Below are positions 46,101 through 57,671 of a stretch of DNA of 64,000 bases, in pieces. Under the pieces are notes generated by a model that worked only from the letters and a program-made list of their open reading frames with translations, was not told the DNA's origin and ran no database searches. Each line of letters opens with the position of its first letter. The stretch's first letter is position 1. The stretch lies in assembly GCF_000972845.2 (NCBI RefSeq), contig NC_040013.1, forward strand, positions 744,001 through 808,000. The letters run 5' to 3'. The position numbers and the translations under genes were made by a program. The DNA is from Larimichthys crocea. Its lineage: Eukaryota > Chordata > Actinopteri > Sciaenidae.

Positions 46101-49100
46101 TGAGTTAAATGGTTCGATGTCCAGCCAGAGTCTGGGTTATTCTGTACTCATGCTTTTCTGCATCCAATGACACTGTCATACCTTTAAGATTATTTTGCTG
46201 ACATAACTGAATAATGTTGAGTAACCTTCTTACATAATTGCACAAATTGCTTCCAGAAATAAACCCTGTCTGGTTATTATTATTGATTGATGGAGGATTT
46301 TCTCTAGCCTTACTCTTCCACAATTTTACTATTATAACCAGACTGATTACAGAATGTGAAGGTGTGGATGACTGAATTAATATTTATTTTGTGTCCTCAC
46401 ACAGATGATGTGCAGCCCCTGAAGCGCAGCAGCAGTTATGAACTTCTGCCACCTTTAAGTGAGTCCAACTGAGACAGAGCTGATCTGGTTCATCATAAGA
46501 TCTGAATTTACAGTGATTCATAAAGAATGATGATTAAACTGAATCATGTTTGTTTAAAGTTCAACACCAAAATAAAATAAATAACTTATGTCACATTTAA
46601 TGTTCTCCTGATTAAAGAAGTTGTGATTTCTCACAAGGTCTAAATCTAGTTTAGAGCAAATCTCCACCTGATTTAACTTTTCTAATCCTGTGTTTTCTCT
46701 TTTCAGTGTCTGAGCTGAGGGTTGTTCTTCTGGGGAACAGCTGGCCTCAGAGGAGTTCAGTGGGGAACTTCATAATGGGACAGACTGTGTTCAACCCTCA
46801 GAAAGAACTAGACTACTTTCAGAAAATCAGTGGACCATTGGAGAAGAAAAAAATAGTTCTCATCAACACCCCAGATCTGCTGCATCCAGACATCTCTGAA
46901 GACAAACTGACAGAACATGTGAAAACCTGTGAGAGACTCTCTGATCCTGGACCTCATGTGTTCCTGCTGGTTCTACAGCCTGAAGACTTCACTGAGGAAC
47001 ACAAACTGAAGCTCTGCAGAGTCCTTCAACTCTTCAGTGATCAATCATTTGAACATTCACTGATTCTGATATCAACACCCAGAGAGGAGAGTCCAAGATT
47101 CATGGAAAAATACATGGAACACCGTCCATTAAAAGACATGATCAGAAAATGTCACTACAGGTTTTTGTGGCAGAAGAATCTTGAACTTCCAGAGCTGTTA
47201 ACACATTTGGGTCAAATTGTAAAGGAGAACAATGGAGAGCACGTCAGCTGTGATGTGTTTGAGGACGCAACATCGACTTTACCAGGAGATCATCAGAGAC
47301 CAAAACAACAGGAAACACAGACTTCTATAATGGGTGCTGTTAAATCTGCTGGTAAGTGTAGAAACAATTCTGACTTTGTTCACATGAATCTTCTTTCACT
47401 AAATTAGAACATGACGTGGCAAACTAATGATGTCATCTTTTTACAGGAATCAGTGGACGACGCTCAGAGAAAAACCCTTTGACTGACAGTAAGTACATTT
47501 ATCACACTGATCATAGATTTGCAGATAGACTTTGGTGGCATCTTTTCTTCAGGATTTCACTTCACTAATGAAAAATATTACAATAAAACAGAAACATTTT
47601 TCAGCTTCAATCATTCCACATTTTAGTATCTTCTGTTATATTCATATTTAGCTACTTTGCATCAACAAAATAAAGTCATCTGGAGATGACTGCAGAGATT
47701 TCGGGTGATGTCATTTAATATTTTTCTTTGTTGTATCATAGCATCTGGATTCAGGATTGTGCTGCTGGGAAAAAGTGAAGACAAACAGTCAAAACTTGGT
47801 AACTTCATCATCAAGGACCAGACTTCTCATTATCTTCCCTTTAAATCTTCTCCAACCAGAAAATGTGTGGTCACCTGTGGAGAGTGGAGAGGAAAACCAT
47901 TAACAGTAGTGAAAACTCCAAACATCTTCAGTCTCTCTGTGGAGGCATTAAGAGAAGAGCTGAAGAAGTGTGTGAGTCTTTGTCTTCCTGGACCAAATGT
48001 TCTTCTGCTGTTAGTGAAACCTTCTGATTTCACTGCAGAGATCAGACAAACACTGAAGTTCATCCTGAGTTTGTTTGGTCAAGATGCTTTAAAACACTCG
48101 ATGGTCATCATGACACACAAGGAGAACAAAATAAGTTTCACTGTGACTCAGCTCCTTACAGACTGTGGAGGAAGACAGTACAGCATGTCTGAAGATGACC
48201 ACAGATCATTAATGCAGAAGATTGAGAACATTGTGTGTGAAAACAAAGGAACCTTCCTCACCTTTACTGAAGACACCACAAGACCAAAGTCTGAAGACAT
48301 GAAACCAGCTTTAAACCTGGTTCTGTGTGGGAGGAGAGGAGCAGGGAAGACTCCAGCAGCCAAGGCCATTTTAGGTCAGACAGAGTTTCCTTCAGTCTCC
48401 AACTCATCAGAGTGTGTTAAACATCAGGGAGAGGTGTGTGGACGTTGGGTTTCCCTGGTGGAGCTGCCTGCCTTGTATGGAAAACCTCAGGAGGCAGTGA
48501 TGGAGGAATCACTCAGGTGTATCTCCCTCTGTGATCCTGAGGGGGTCCATGCCTTCATCCTGGTCCTACCTGTGGGTCCCCTCACTGATGAAGACAAGGG
48601 CGAGTTAGAGACCATCCAGAACACATTCAGCTCTCGAGTCGATGACTTCACCATGATTCTGTTCACTGTGGAGTCAGATCCTGCAGCTCCAGCTGTTGTT
48701 AACTTTGTACAAGAAAACAAGGACATCCAGGAGCTCCGTCACAGCTGTGGAGGAAGATATGTTGTTCTGAACATCAAGGACAAGCAGCAGATCCCAGAGC
48801 TTTTGGACATGGTGGAAAAAAACAGTCAAACTAAGAATGAACCATCCTGCTACACGACAGAAACATTCACACATGCACAGATGGATAAAGTCATACAACT
48901 GGAGAGGCTGATGAAGAAAAACAAGATCTCTTGTAAGTACTTTGAATTTAAATGTTTTTTAAACCATGTCAGACATCACAGTTTCTCGACTGTAGCAGCT
49001 GTGAATATTTAAAGTAACTCCTGGTCTTTATATTTTACAGGTGATGATGAACAGAGGTCAGAGTGTCTCAGGATTGTGCTGTTCGGGAAGACTGGCTGTG

Positions 49101-50680
49101 GAAAGAGCTCTTCGGGAAACACCATTCTTAGAAGAAAAGAGTTTAAAGCTGATTTAAGCCAAACATCAGTCACCAAACTTTGTCGGAAAGCACAGAGTGA
49201 AGTGGACGGTCGTCCAGTCGTTGTGGTTGACACTCCTGGTCTGTTTGACACAACTTTGTCTCGTGAAGAGGTTCATGAGGAGATGGTGAAATGCATCAGT
49301 CTTCTGGCTCCAGGACCACATGTCTTCCTGTTGGTGTTACAGATCGGCAGATTTACACCAGAGGAGAAGGAAACACTGAAACTCATCAAGAAGAGCTTTG
49401 GGAAGAATTCTGAAAAGTTCACCATCATTCTTTTAACTGGAGGAGATAAACTAAAACATGAAGGGATATCTGTTGAAGAATACATTGAAGGGAAATGTGA
49501 TGACTCTTTCAAAAAGCTGATCTCTGACTGTGGAGGAAGATACCATGTGTTTAGTAACTATGATAAACAAAACCACAAACAAGTCAGTGAGCTGATAACA
49601 AAGATTGACACCATGGTGAAGGAAAATGGAGGCAGCTGCTACACTAATGACATGCTGCAAGAGGCCGAAGCAGCAATAAAGAAAGAAATGGAGAGGATCC
49701 TGAAAGAGAAGGAAGAAGAGATGAAGAGAGAGATGGAAGAACTGCAAAGAAAACATGATAAAGAAATGGTGGAAATGAAAAGAAGAATGGAAGAACAGAG
49801 AAGAGAAACTGAAATAGAGAGAAAACTGAGAGAAAAACAACTTAAAGAAATGAAAGAAAACATCGAGAAAGAACGCGAGGAGAGAAAGAAAGAACAGGAA
49901 AAAAGAGAAGAAGAAGACAGGAAGAGAAAACAACAGGAAGAAATTCAACAACAGGAGTGGAAACAGAAAGAAAAAGCTTTGGAGGAAAAAATAAAATTAG
50001 AATCAGAATCAAAAGAAACTATTGACAGAAAACTGGTGGAGAGCAGAGAAGAGATGAGAAAAGAACGAGAGAACTGGGAGAAAAAACAAAAAGAATGGTG
50101 GGATGAACGAAAACAAGAAGATGAAAAGAGACGACAGGAAGAACAAAGACTTAGAAAGCTTGAAGAAGAATACAAACAGGAAAGAGAAAACTATGAAAAG
50201 AAAAGACAAGAAGAGGAACGAAGAAGAAGAGAAGAAGAGCAAAAAGAGAGAAAAGACATAGAGGAGAAGTATCAGAAAGAAATGGAGAATCTGAAGACGA
50301 CACATGAAGAAGAAGCCAGAAAGAAAGCTGAAGAGTTCAATGAATTTAAAGAGGAACAGAAGAAGGAATTTGAAGATCAAAGGAAGAAACATGATAAACA
50401 ATACGACATCTTAAAGGCTCTTTCAGCACACAAAGAAGAACAATTAAAGAAGAAACATCATGGTGAAATTTGTCATTTAGTGAAATGTTTGACCAAAATG
50501 AACCAAAATCAAGTGAAAAAAATCAATGACTTACTGAAAAGCCAAAAAGAAGAAATGAAGAAAGAGGAAAATGAGGAGGAAAAGAAGAAGCTGCAAGAAA
50601 AACATGAAAAAGAAATAAATGACTTGATAGAAGAATTTCTGAATGAAGAGGAAACATCAAGGTCCTGTTCCATTTCATGA
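43132..50680 (+). CDS. GIMAP8-like protein: four AIG1 G domains, long coiled coil, CAAX end
   Basis: GTPases of immunity-associated protein family. Exons: 43132-43171, 46405-46458, 46707-47351, 47447-47488, 47742-48932, 49041-50680; phases match and give 1203 residues. G1 (about 32-215) has a degenerate P-loop ([13 protein letters not shown]) and NTPDL in place of DTPGL. G2 (about 262-445) is also degenerate ([19 protein letters not shown]). G3 (about 450-640) keeps GRRGAGKT but has ELPALY for DTPGL. G4 (669-869) is canonical: GKTGCGKS at 673-680 and DTPGLFD from 721. Residues about 870-1195 are an uninterrupted E/K/R/Q-rich coiled coil, and the last four residues are CSIS, a CAAX-type farnesylation signal. 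Expected role: a membrane-associated immune GTPase, nucleotide binding mainly by G4. The first exon ([13 protein letters not shown]) is the weakest part; it is supported by phase and by forming the family-typical DDVQP. The N-terminal and G4 halves could instead be annotated as separate genes. Confidence 0.8.
44300..45164. mobile_element. Non-autonomous hAT transposon with 8-bp target duplication
   Basis: The left end TAGGGCTGCACGATAT and right end (reverse complement) TAGGGGTGGGCGATAT form a 16-bp terminal inverted repeat with 13 matches. The flanks carry the identical 8-bp duplication ACTCAAAG at 44292-44299 and 45165-45172. An 8-bp duplication and this terminus are hallmarks of hAT elements. 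At 865 bp without transposase-like ORFs it must be non-autonomous. It lies in intron 1 of the GIMAP gene. Confidence 0.85.
45540..46335 (-). mobile_element. L1-like LINE fragments in GIMAP intron 1
   Basis: On the minus strand, the peptide near 46160-46280 reads [20 protein letters not shown] followed by VSLDAEK, which are adjacent RT blocks of L1-type ORF2 ([26 protein letters not shown]). Near 45830-46000, [13 protein letters not shown] and [11 protein letters not shown] match the ORF2 C-terminal region. The two pieces are out of frame and lack the rest of ORF2. Confidence 0.75.
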
Positions 50681-52904
50681 GATTAGTTTCATGTCAACGT
50701 CACAACGACAGACCAGTTTAAGATGTTTCCCTTTAAATGAGTGAAACTTTAAAGAAGGAAAGATTTCATAGTAATATGTTACAGTGTGCAACAATGTAAT
50801 GAATTATGGGACACAGAAAATACTTCAGGTCTCAGCAGCTTATATAATGTTAAACCACAGGTAACCATAGCAACAGTACTCATGCTTCAGCCTTTGTTAG
50901 CAGGTAACTGAAGCTGAAGTGCAGAATACAAGATTTTCTCAATTTTTATTGTGTTGATATTGGACGTGCACAAAGCACACAGCTGATCTCAGACGAGGTT
51001 TTACTGATTTACTTCAGTATAATTTCTAACAGATAATCGATTGGATATACATGAAAATCAGTGTCGTAACTTGGGGATATAAAATAACAATAATTAAAAC
51101 AAAATCTAAACTGAGAGTTTTAAATTGCAAATTCAACAAAGTCGAACAAAAAGTAAATGCAGTGTTTTGTTCATGTGGACGAGTCAGAAAAAGTCAGTTA
51201 ACTGACCCTAACCCTAAGTTAAAGGTGGACTGAACATTAGAGACATAATGAAAGTAGGCTTTATGAACAGTTTATTGTAATAGACTGTACAGGTGTACTT
51301 ATTAAAGTGGACACACATTAATGTTCAGGACAGTGTTGATCAGAGTCTCCTGTTCATGTGTAACAATAGTTCTGTCTGTGCAAAGAGGGAACAACTACTT
51401 CTACAATGACTGCAGCACAACCTGTTGGCACACACTGCCATCTAGTGGATTTAATGTGCAAAAGTTGTTTTCTGTGGACTAAAGTTAGATTTATTTAGAG
51501 TATTGTATCATGTCTGATAAAACTGTAAATGACTGTGCAGCGTTTCAGTGTCTGATAAAGCTTCAAACTCATGGATCTGTCACTGAAACTGAATTTCCTG
51601 GATGGTATTTTTTATTCTCAATCTGTTTGTATTGAACTCTCTCCATCACTGAAGGACTCTAACATGTAATATTATATAACAATGTCTAATCTACATTTAA
51701 CACAGGAGACTTTATAAATCTGTTTTTATTCTTCTTGTGATGTAAAGTGTAAGTTTGGACTTGTTGTCTGCTTTAAAGTGTCAGCTGTAAAGATGAGTGA
51801 ATCCGTTTGAACACACAGAAAGTTAGTAAAGGAAAACTACAGCAGCTCTGTTTGCTTCTTTCAAATCATCTTTGTGAAGAGGAAGACTCAGACAGAGTTA
51901 GAGGAAACATTTGAACTCATGTTGGAACATCCAGATATCACAGGACATCTGACAGAGGAAACATGCAGCCTGAGAAACAGATCAGTGTTTAGAGTCAGCA
52001 TTTAACAATATTTAGAGTATCTATCTAACATTATCTGCTGTACCTCCCGAACAGTATCTTACAATGTATCTAATATTACAATATCTATCTAATATTATCT
52101 ATCTAACACACAACATTTTCTGTGTAACAGTATCCAACATTTTCTAACCAACATTATTTATCTAACAATATCTAAGATTATCTGTCTAACAGTGTCTAAC
52201 ATTATCCTATTGAACAGTATCTTACAAGATATATCTAACAGTTTTCTATGTGTGACAGTATCTAACAGCATCATTCTAAAAGTATCTATCATTATCTATA
52301 TATTAATGTAACAGTATCTAACATTTCTATACAACATTATTTTATCTAACATATCTAACATTATCTGCAGTACCTATATATCGAACAGTATCTTACAATA
52401 TATACATAATGGTATCTAACAATATCTATCAGACATTACTTATCTTAAATTTTTTTATCTAGCAATATCTCTCTGTCAGTATCTAACATTATCTGTCTAA
52501 CAGTACTCACCATCTAACAGTATGTGTCTCACATTATCAGTGTCTCTCTGTATCTATAGTTAAGGTCACATTTGAACCTAAATGTAATGTTGATCTTACC
52601 TTTATATGAATTTCCTGATGACGTGCAGTGTATCCGTTCATTTCTTTGGGTCCAGCATTTTTAAAGATCAGATATAATAAGTCTTTATTGAACATCCAAA
52701 GGGAAAAAGCAGCTGAGATGAAACGGATCACTGGATGTTCTTGTTACTGGAAAGCACAGCACCGCTTCAACCAATTTGTTTGTGTGGTTAAGATAGAGAC
52801 TGAAAGAGAGACAATGGACCCAATGTTTCTATATTATGTTATTTAAAACTTACCTGCTCATATCTATATATCTATCGTCTATCTAATACTTCTATCTATC
52901 TATC

Positions 52905-52959
<55 letters not shown>

Positions 52960-53855
52960 GGTAACATGATGTAATGTTAATCTTACCTTTACATGAAGTT
53001 CATGATGACGTGCATTAAATGAAGTCATTCTTTTGGGTCCGTGTTTTTTTTGGTCCAGCGTCTTTTTGATCATCCGAAGGTGAAAAAGTTGTTGCCAAAA
53101 TCCAAACTGAGCAGTCGTAACATCAAATTGGCTGCATCTGATGTGTATCATGTTCCAAAAACCTGGCCTGCTCTCCGTAGGTTTATCATTTTTGTCAAAG
53201 TACTGAAGTACAGTGAAATGTTTTTATCATACCTGATGCTTTTAGATTCATATCCTACATTAATGTTTCATTTTACTGCTGCAGATGTTTAAGGTTGAGC
53301 TCATTAACTTACCTTTATATCTGTTTGCTGGTTGAACCTACAGCAGTGCACCATGAGCATCATATGTTTGTAGTATGAAACGTCGGAACACATAAAGGAA
53401 CATTTCATCCTTCAGATCATCACAAACATTCAACATCAACACGTGGAGATACATGAACAGGAAGGGGATGAACAATGTAATCTAGAAAGTAACTAGTAAC
53501 TAATGCTCTATGTAGTGGAGCACAATAGTCTGCCTCTGTCATGTAGTGTACTAGAAGTATAAAGTTACTTAGAATAGAAGTACTCGAGTAAAAGAGGAAA
53601 CATACTTGTAAATGTGTACTGGATTACATGTACTTACATTTCACAGCAATCAGACAGATTTATCCTGCTGTGTTTGTTCTTGTTCCTTTATTACAATGAT
53701 CATTTATTCAGATATTACTTCTACTGGATAAACACCAGAACTCTAAGACTCATAAAAAGAAGTGAAGGAATTTAATGAGTTTGAAGTTTAAGGCATGAAT
53801 GAGCTGATGCAACAAGCAAAGGCGAAGCAGCCGCTCGCGTCGCTCGCTCGCTCAC
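50681..53855. other. GIMAP 3' flank with microrepeats and tandem duplications
   Basis: No second gene recognised. It holds copy 2 of the GIMAP-flank duplication (51792-51954). An irregular tandem array of TCTAACATTATCTA-like words follows at about 51995-52540, then a (TATC)n microsatellite at about 52890-52959. A pair of diverged duplicates sits at 52560-52700 and 52965-53110, both with TAATGTT.ATCTTACCTTTA..TGATGACGTGCA and TTTGGGTCC. On the minus strand both duplicates could be read as ARHxE(I/L)H(I/V)K before GTAAGA, so they may derive from an exon of an unknown repeat or gene. Confidence 0.5.
51792..51954 (+). repeat. Duplicate of 34235-34397 (copy 2, 3' flank of GIMAP)
   Basis: See copy 1. 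The shared block includes ACACACAGAAAGTT..AGT, GGAAAACTACAGCAGCT and CAGACAGAGTTAGAGGAAAC. The two copies are in the same orientation, 17.5 kb apart. Confidence 0.8.
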
Positions 53856-53861
53856 TCTTAC

Positions 53862-53986
53862 CTTCAGCTGAGCACAGTCAGCTCCACAGACAGCTCCAGT
53901 CTGAACCAGTTTGACAGCCACTTTGATGCTTCCACTGGTACCGTACTCAAGGGTGAAGTGGGCACAGTGTTTTCCACATCTGCTTC
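53862..53986 (-). CDS. Candidate isolated internal exon, product unknown
   Basis: On the minus strand a TCTCTAG acceptor precedes 125 bases that stay open in one frame and end at a strong GTAAGAG donor. The frame reads SRCGKHCAHFTLEYGTSGS, then IKVAVKLVQTGAVCGADCAQ and LK. It is cysteine-rich and looks protein-like, but I do not recognise the family and found no partner exon whose phase fits (it needs a one-base carry-in). A GC-richer GCTAAC-repeat stretch at 57160-57260 could be the 5' end of such a gene. Confidence 0.3.
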
Positions 53987-55009
53987 CTAGAGAAAAGAGA
54001 TTTGTATCATTTTAAATCATCTTATATTCAAGATTTTAGAGGCTTTACGCTGCTGGTCGTACAAAACAAGTTATCTGAGGATGTCTATGAAGCCCAGAAA
54101 ATGACACTGATTGAAGTTTGTTTAGAATATGCAAAAAATAAAATAAGGCAAAACATTTAGACATAGAAATACATTATTCGAAAAGGAGTGAGAAGAATAA
54201 TAACTTATAAACTTAAATAATGAGTGACAATACCAAGCTTCCCTGCAACTTTGTTTAAATATTCCTGACTTATATAACAAAAACAAACAAATGAAACCTG
54301 CATCTACACTTAATACAATACACACTACACACATGCAGTGAAGAACAAAAAAACAAAACAAAGCAGACAATGAGCTCATAACTCTTAGTGCTGCCCAACA
54401 CCTCCCTCATCCCTGCACCTCTTCACAATAGTGTCTTTGTGCCTCATTTAAACTGGTTCATGTTTGGACATTGCTTCAGCTCCATGGTCAACCTGTTCCA
54501 TAGTCTCACCCACTAACTGAAACACAAAAACCTCCTCTTTGTCCCAATTAAAACTGAGATTAAAGTTAATTTCCCCCTTAAATATAACTGCCCTCATGCA
54601 TAATGAATAATTTGTATTTTATTGGTAAAATATTATTTTAGCTTTAAACATTACTTGAGCAGTTTGATACTCCACAGTGTCTGTAAATTTGAGTAACTTG
54701 GACTGTAGAAATAAGGTTTGTGTGTTCCTGATGGCCAACGTTGTGTATGACTCGTATTGATCTTTATTGAATGGTGGTTAGTGGCTGTAGATGTTTTATA
54801 GTTGTTGCCCCAAACCTCAGCTCAGTATTGAAAGTATGGTGAGACTCAGGAACAGTAAAGAGTGTGCAGTGATTTCTGATCCAAAACCTTTTCTGCTTTC
54901 TTTATTATTGCAATGCTTCTTCAGACTTTGGTCTGTACATGTTTGAGATGTGATTTCCACTTGATTCTGTCGTCTACGATTACCCCCAAAAATTTTATTT
55001 CATGAACTC

Positions 55010-55151
55010 TTTCTATTTTAACTCCCTCTAATTTATTAATACCTCTGTATTCAATGGACAATTACCAAATACCATTAATTTAGTTTTCCTTAATGATAAC
55101 CTGTTTCTGTTGAACCATATACATAACGTAATAAAATATTTAACTAAAATA
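55010..55151. repeat. Copy 1 of an L1-associated 142-bp segment
   Basis: Matches 56763-56909 closely (shared TTCAATGGACAATTACCAAA and TGTTGAACCATATACATAAC). Both lie beside L1 coding remnants. Confidence 0.8.
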
Positions 55152-55242
55152 AGCATCAATCCTACAAAAATAAAAAGCTATTTAATACATCTGTTTGAAC
55201 ACCGTTCTTTAACAAAAACGAATATCCCATAAAAAAAAAAAG

Positions 55243-55720
55243 ATGGATATGTTCGACAATACAATACACATAAAGCAACGATGGGAACTGGAGCTGAATG
55301 CAATAATAGATGATGACTCTTGGGGAAACATATGTTCCAGGTGCCACAAGGGGGTTGGAAGCCAACTATACAAGGAATTTGACTGGAAGGTCAAAATTAG
55401 GTTCTTCAGGACACCACTAACAACTTTTGTTTCTGAGAATAATCCCAGCAACAAATGTTGGAGGAACTGTGGCATGGTCAGCGGCCATCCTCATATATTC
55501 TGGGACTGCCTGAAATTACAAGAAGAACTGGAAAAAATGTTGGCAGTGGACCTTCCTATGGACTCTTTGTTATTTTTATTAGATGTGTTTCCTGATCACC
55601 TGTTCACCACAGAACTATGTTATATATTACATATTCTGTTGATGATTGCAAGAAAAATTATTACTATCAATAGTTACTATCAAACTAATATCAGTGGTTA
55701 CAGAAAGTAAAACAGGTCCA
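55243..55720 (+). mobile_element. L1-like ORF2 C-terminal fragment, plus strand
   Basis: An open stretch of about 155 codons contains KQRWELELNAIIDDDSW, the zinc-knuckle-like KCWRNCG..GHPHIFWDC and LLMIARKIIT. These are the ordered blocks of the L1/Tx1-type ORF2 C-terminus (W-ELN....W, CWR.CG....H.HVFW.C, ILL.AAKKAIT). No RT domain is upstream, so it is a 5'-truncated insertion. Confidence 0.8.
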
Positions 55721-55814
55721 CATGATGGAATATATGACTGCCCAACTACAGCTAAAAGTATCTGCTGTTATGAGAAGGTGGACGCCTATACACTTATACT
55801 GTATTCATTTATCA

Positions 55815-56672
55815 GGGTTCTCACCAGGATTTTATTTTAGAGTAATGGGGTAAGGCGATGGAGCGTAGCGTCCGAGCGGGGGGATGGTGCGGAAGTGGGG
55901 TCCCGACCCCCCTTCCTTGATGCGAAAATTTTGAAAAATTGTGCCCAAAATGGGCCATATTTGAGGTACCTGGAGGGAATAAATTGCATTTTTTATGTTG
56001 TATATACTTAGTGGAAAATTGTTACATCTTTGGATCTTGGCAGTGTGTTACCTGCAAAGGGTGTTGTCAAAAGATATGTAAACTCAGACACAAACAATAG
56101 AGATAATACACGTTTTATTCTATTAAGAAATTAAGAAATGCGTGAGCATCATGTTATTTCGGGAGCATAACCTACCAACCAATTATTAGAGACATGAGAC
56201 AAAAGATTGTCCTAAATTGTGTCAACAACAGAACAGATAAATGCAAGTGGATAAAACAGCCAGCCAACAAGAAAACAGCCTAAATTAGCACTAAAAATCA
56301 TCCGATAGGGCCTACGTCCTGTCATTGCTAAACCTGCCTACAAGGTAGACGTTTCCATTCATCAAAGTGTTGGTTAAGTTTTCAAGCGTGATGGAAAGCA
56401 TGTATAACTGGTGCACTTACATTTCTGACCATGAAGAAAGAACGAATGTCTCTTTTTTTGCGAGGGGGTCCGTCATTCATTGTTATAATTATGACATTCA
56501 CCGAAGTCCAGCTCAAAGTCCAGCTCAAAAGAAAGCTATCACTGGGAATCGAGCGGGAGTTCAGTTGTCGTTTTTTTCCCTCTCTCTCTCTCGGGGAACT
56601 GATTTCCAGGCGTCTGTCTCCTAGCAACCTAAAATCAACAGCGCAGAGTACGCATGTGTACTCTGCACTCAT
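55815..56672. mobile_element. Unclassified repeat-like segment with a perfect 9-bp palindrome at its right side
   Basis: The composition changes abruptly (GC-rich 55850-55960, then AT-rich). GCAGAGTAC at 56643-56651 and GTACTCTGC at 56658-56666 are an inverted repeat with a 6-base loop. No protein is recognised. It may be an old DNA transposon fragment, but I could not find matching ends. Confidence 0.25.
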
Positions 56673-56673
56673 C

Positions 56674-56998
56674 AATCAAAATGTAACTGAACACTTGAAT
56701 AAATAACACTGTCATACATCATAAACACTTCAAATCAAACAGACTGTACTTGAGTAAATGTATTTCTATTTTAACTCCCTCTAATTTATTAATACCTCTA
56801 TATTCAATGGACAATTACCAAATACCATTAATTTAGTTTTGCTCAGATTTAATGATTAACTGTTTCTGTTGAACCATATACATAACGTAATAAAATATTT
56901 AACTAAAATAATCAAAATGTAGCTAAACACTTGAATAAATAACACTGTCATACATCATAAACACTTCAAATCAAACAGACTGTACTTGAGTAAATGTA
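56674..56998. repeat. 89-bp direct repeat flanking a second copy of the L1-associated segment
   Basis: 56674-56762 and 56910-56998 are near-identical (shared CACTTGAATAAATAACACTG and CTTCAAATCAAACAGACTGT). The 147 bases between them are copy 2 of the segment at 55010-55151. Confidence 0.85.
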
Positions 56999-57316
56999 CT
57001 TAGTTACATGTGAGCGCTGTTAGCATCCAGCTTCATGATGAAGCTCGTCCCTCACCAAATGTCCGTCCTCATGTGGACATGTGAGCATTAACATGATGTT
57101 ATTCTGTGATTCTCTCTCAGTCAGTTTGGATGTCGGACACAGAACTGAAGGAATTTAACGAATCAGGCGGGAATCAGCTAACAACAAGCTAACGCTGAAG
57201 CTAGGCGGGAGCTAGCTGTTAGCTGTAGCTAACCAGCTAACGTTAGTCTTCACAGTGTTTAGTGAAACATGGCAGAGTTCTTCTGTTGGCACTGACAGGA
57301 ACGACTTACTGGACCG

Positions 57317-57671
57317 CAGGGGTGGACTGGACATGTGACATACCGGACATCGTCCCGGTGCGCCGGTGACCTAATGTGGGCCGGTCCGGTCCGCTGTGTC
57401 TCTCTCTCTCTCAAAGTTCCCTCCAATTGTGCTGGCCAATCGGCTGCAGAGGGCTAGTGGCGTGTTGCCAGCATCGACACATGATTGGTCTATTTTTGTC
57501 AGTGTCAATCAATCATGGGCTGACAGTGCTGTCAATCACAACACAAACCAGGGTGGGCGGGACCTCGTGCTGCCGCTGAGTTTAAAATGGAGAAGAAACG
57601 CTGAAAAACGGCGGTTTAAAAAAGTCTGTGGAAGAGGAAGATGCTAAATGTTCAAAACTGACAGACCTGCT
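57317..57671 (+). mobile_element. hAT-like transposon fragment interrupted by an L1
   Basis: CAGGGGTGGACTGG at 57317 is a typical hAT left terminus (CAGGGGTGGACTGG..) and GTGGGCCGGTCCGGTCC follows. The element continues past 57671 after an L1 insertion, resuming at 58613. I could not identify its right end. Confidence 0.55.

Noticed and set aside
49273..50401. Long minus-strand ORFs opposite the GIMAP coiled coil (F/S/L-rich)
   Set aside because: Antisense shadow of AGA/GAA-rich coding sequence; they have no promoter or homology.
57020..57135. Minus-strand short first exons (ATGTTAATGC.. or ATGAGGACGG.. ending at a GTGAGG donor) joined to the orphan exon at 53862-53986
   Set aside because: Phases do not fit: the orphan exon needs a one-base carry-in, whereas these leave none or two, and the third frame has a stop.
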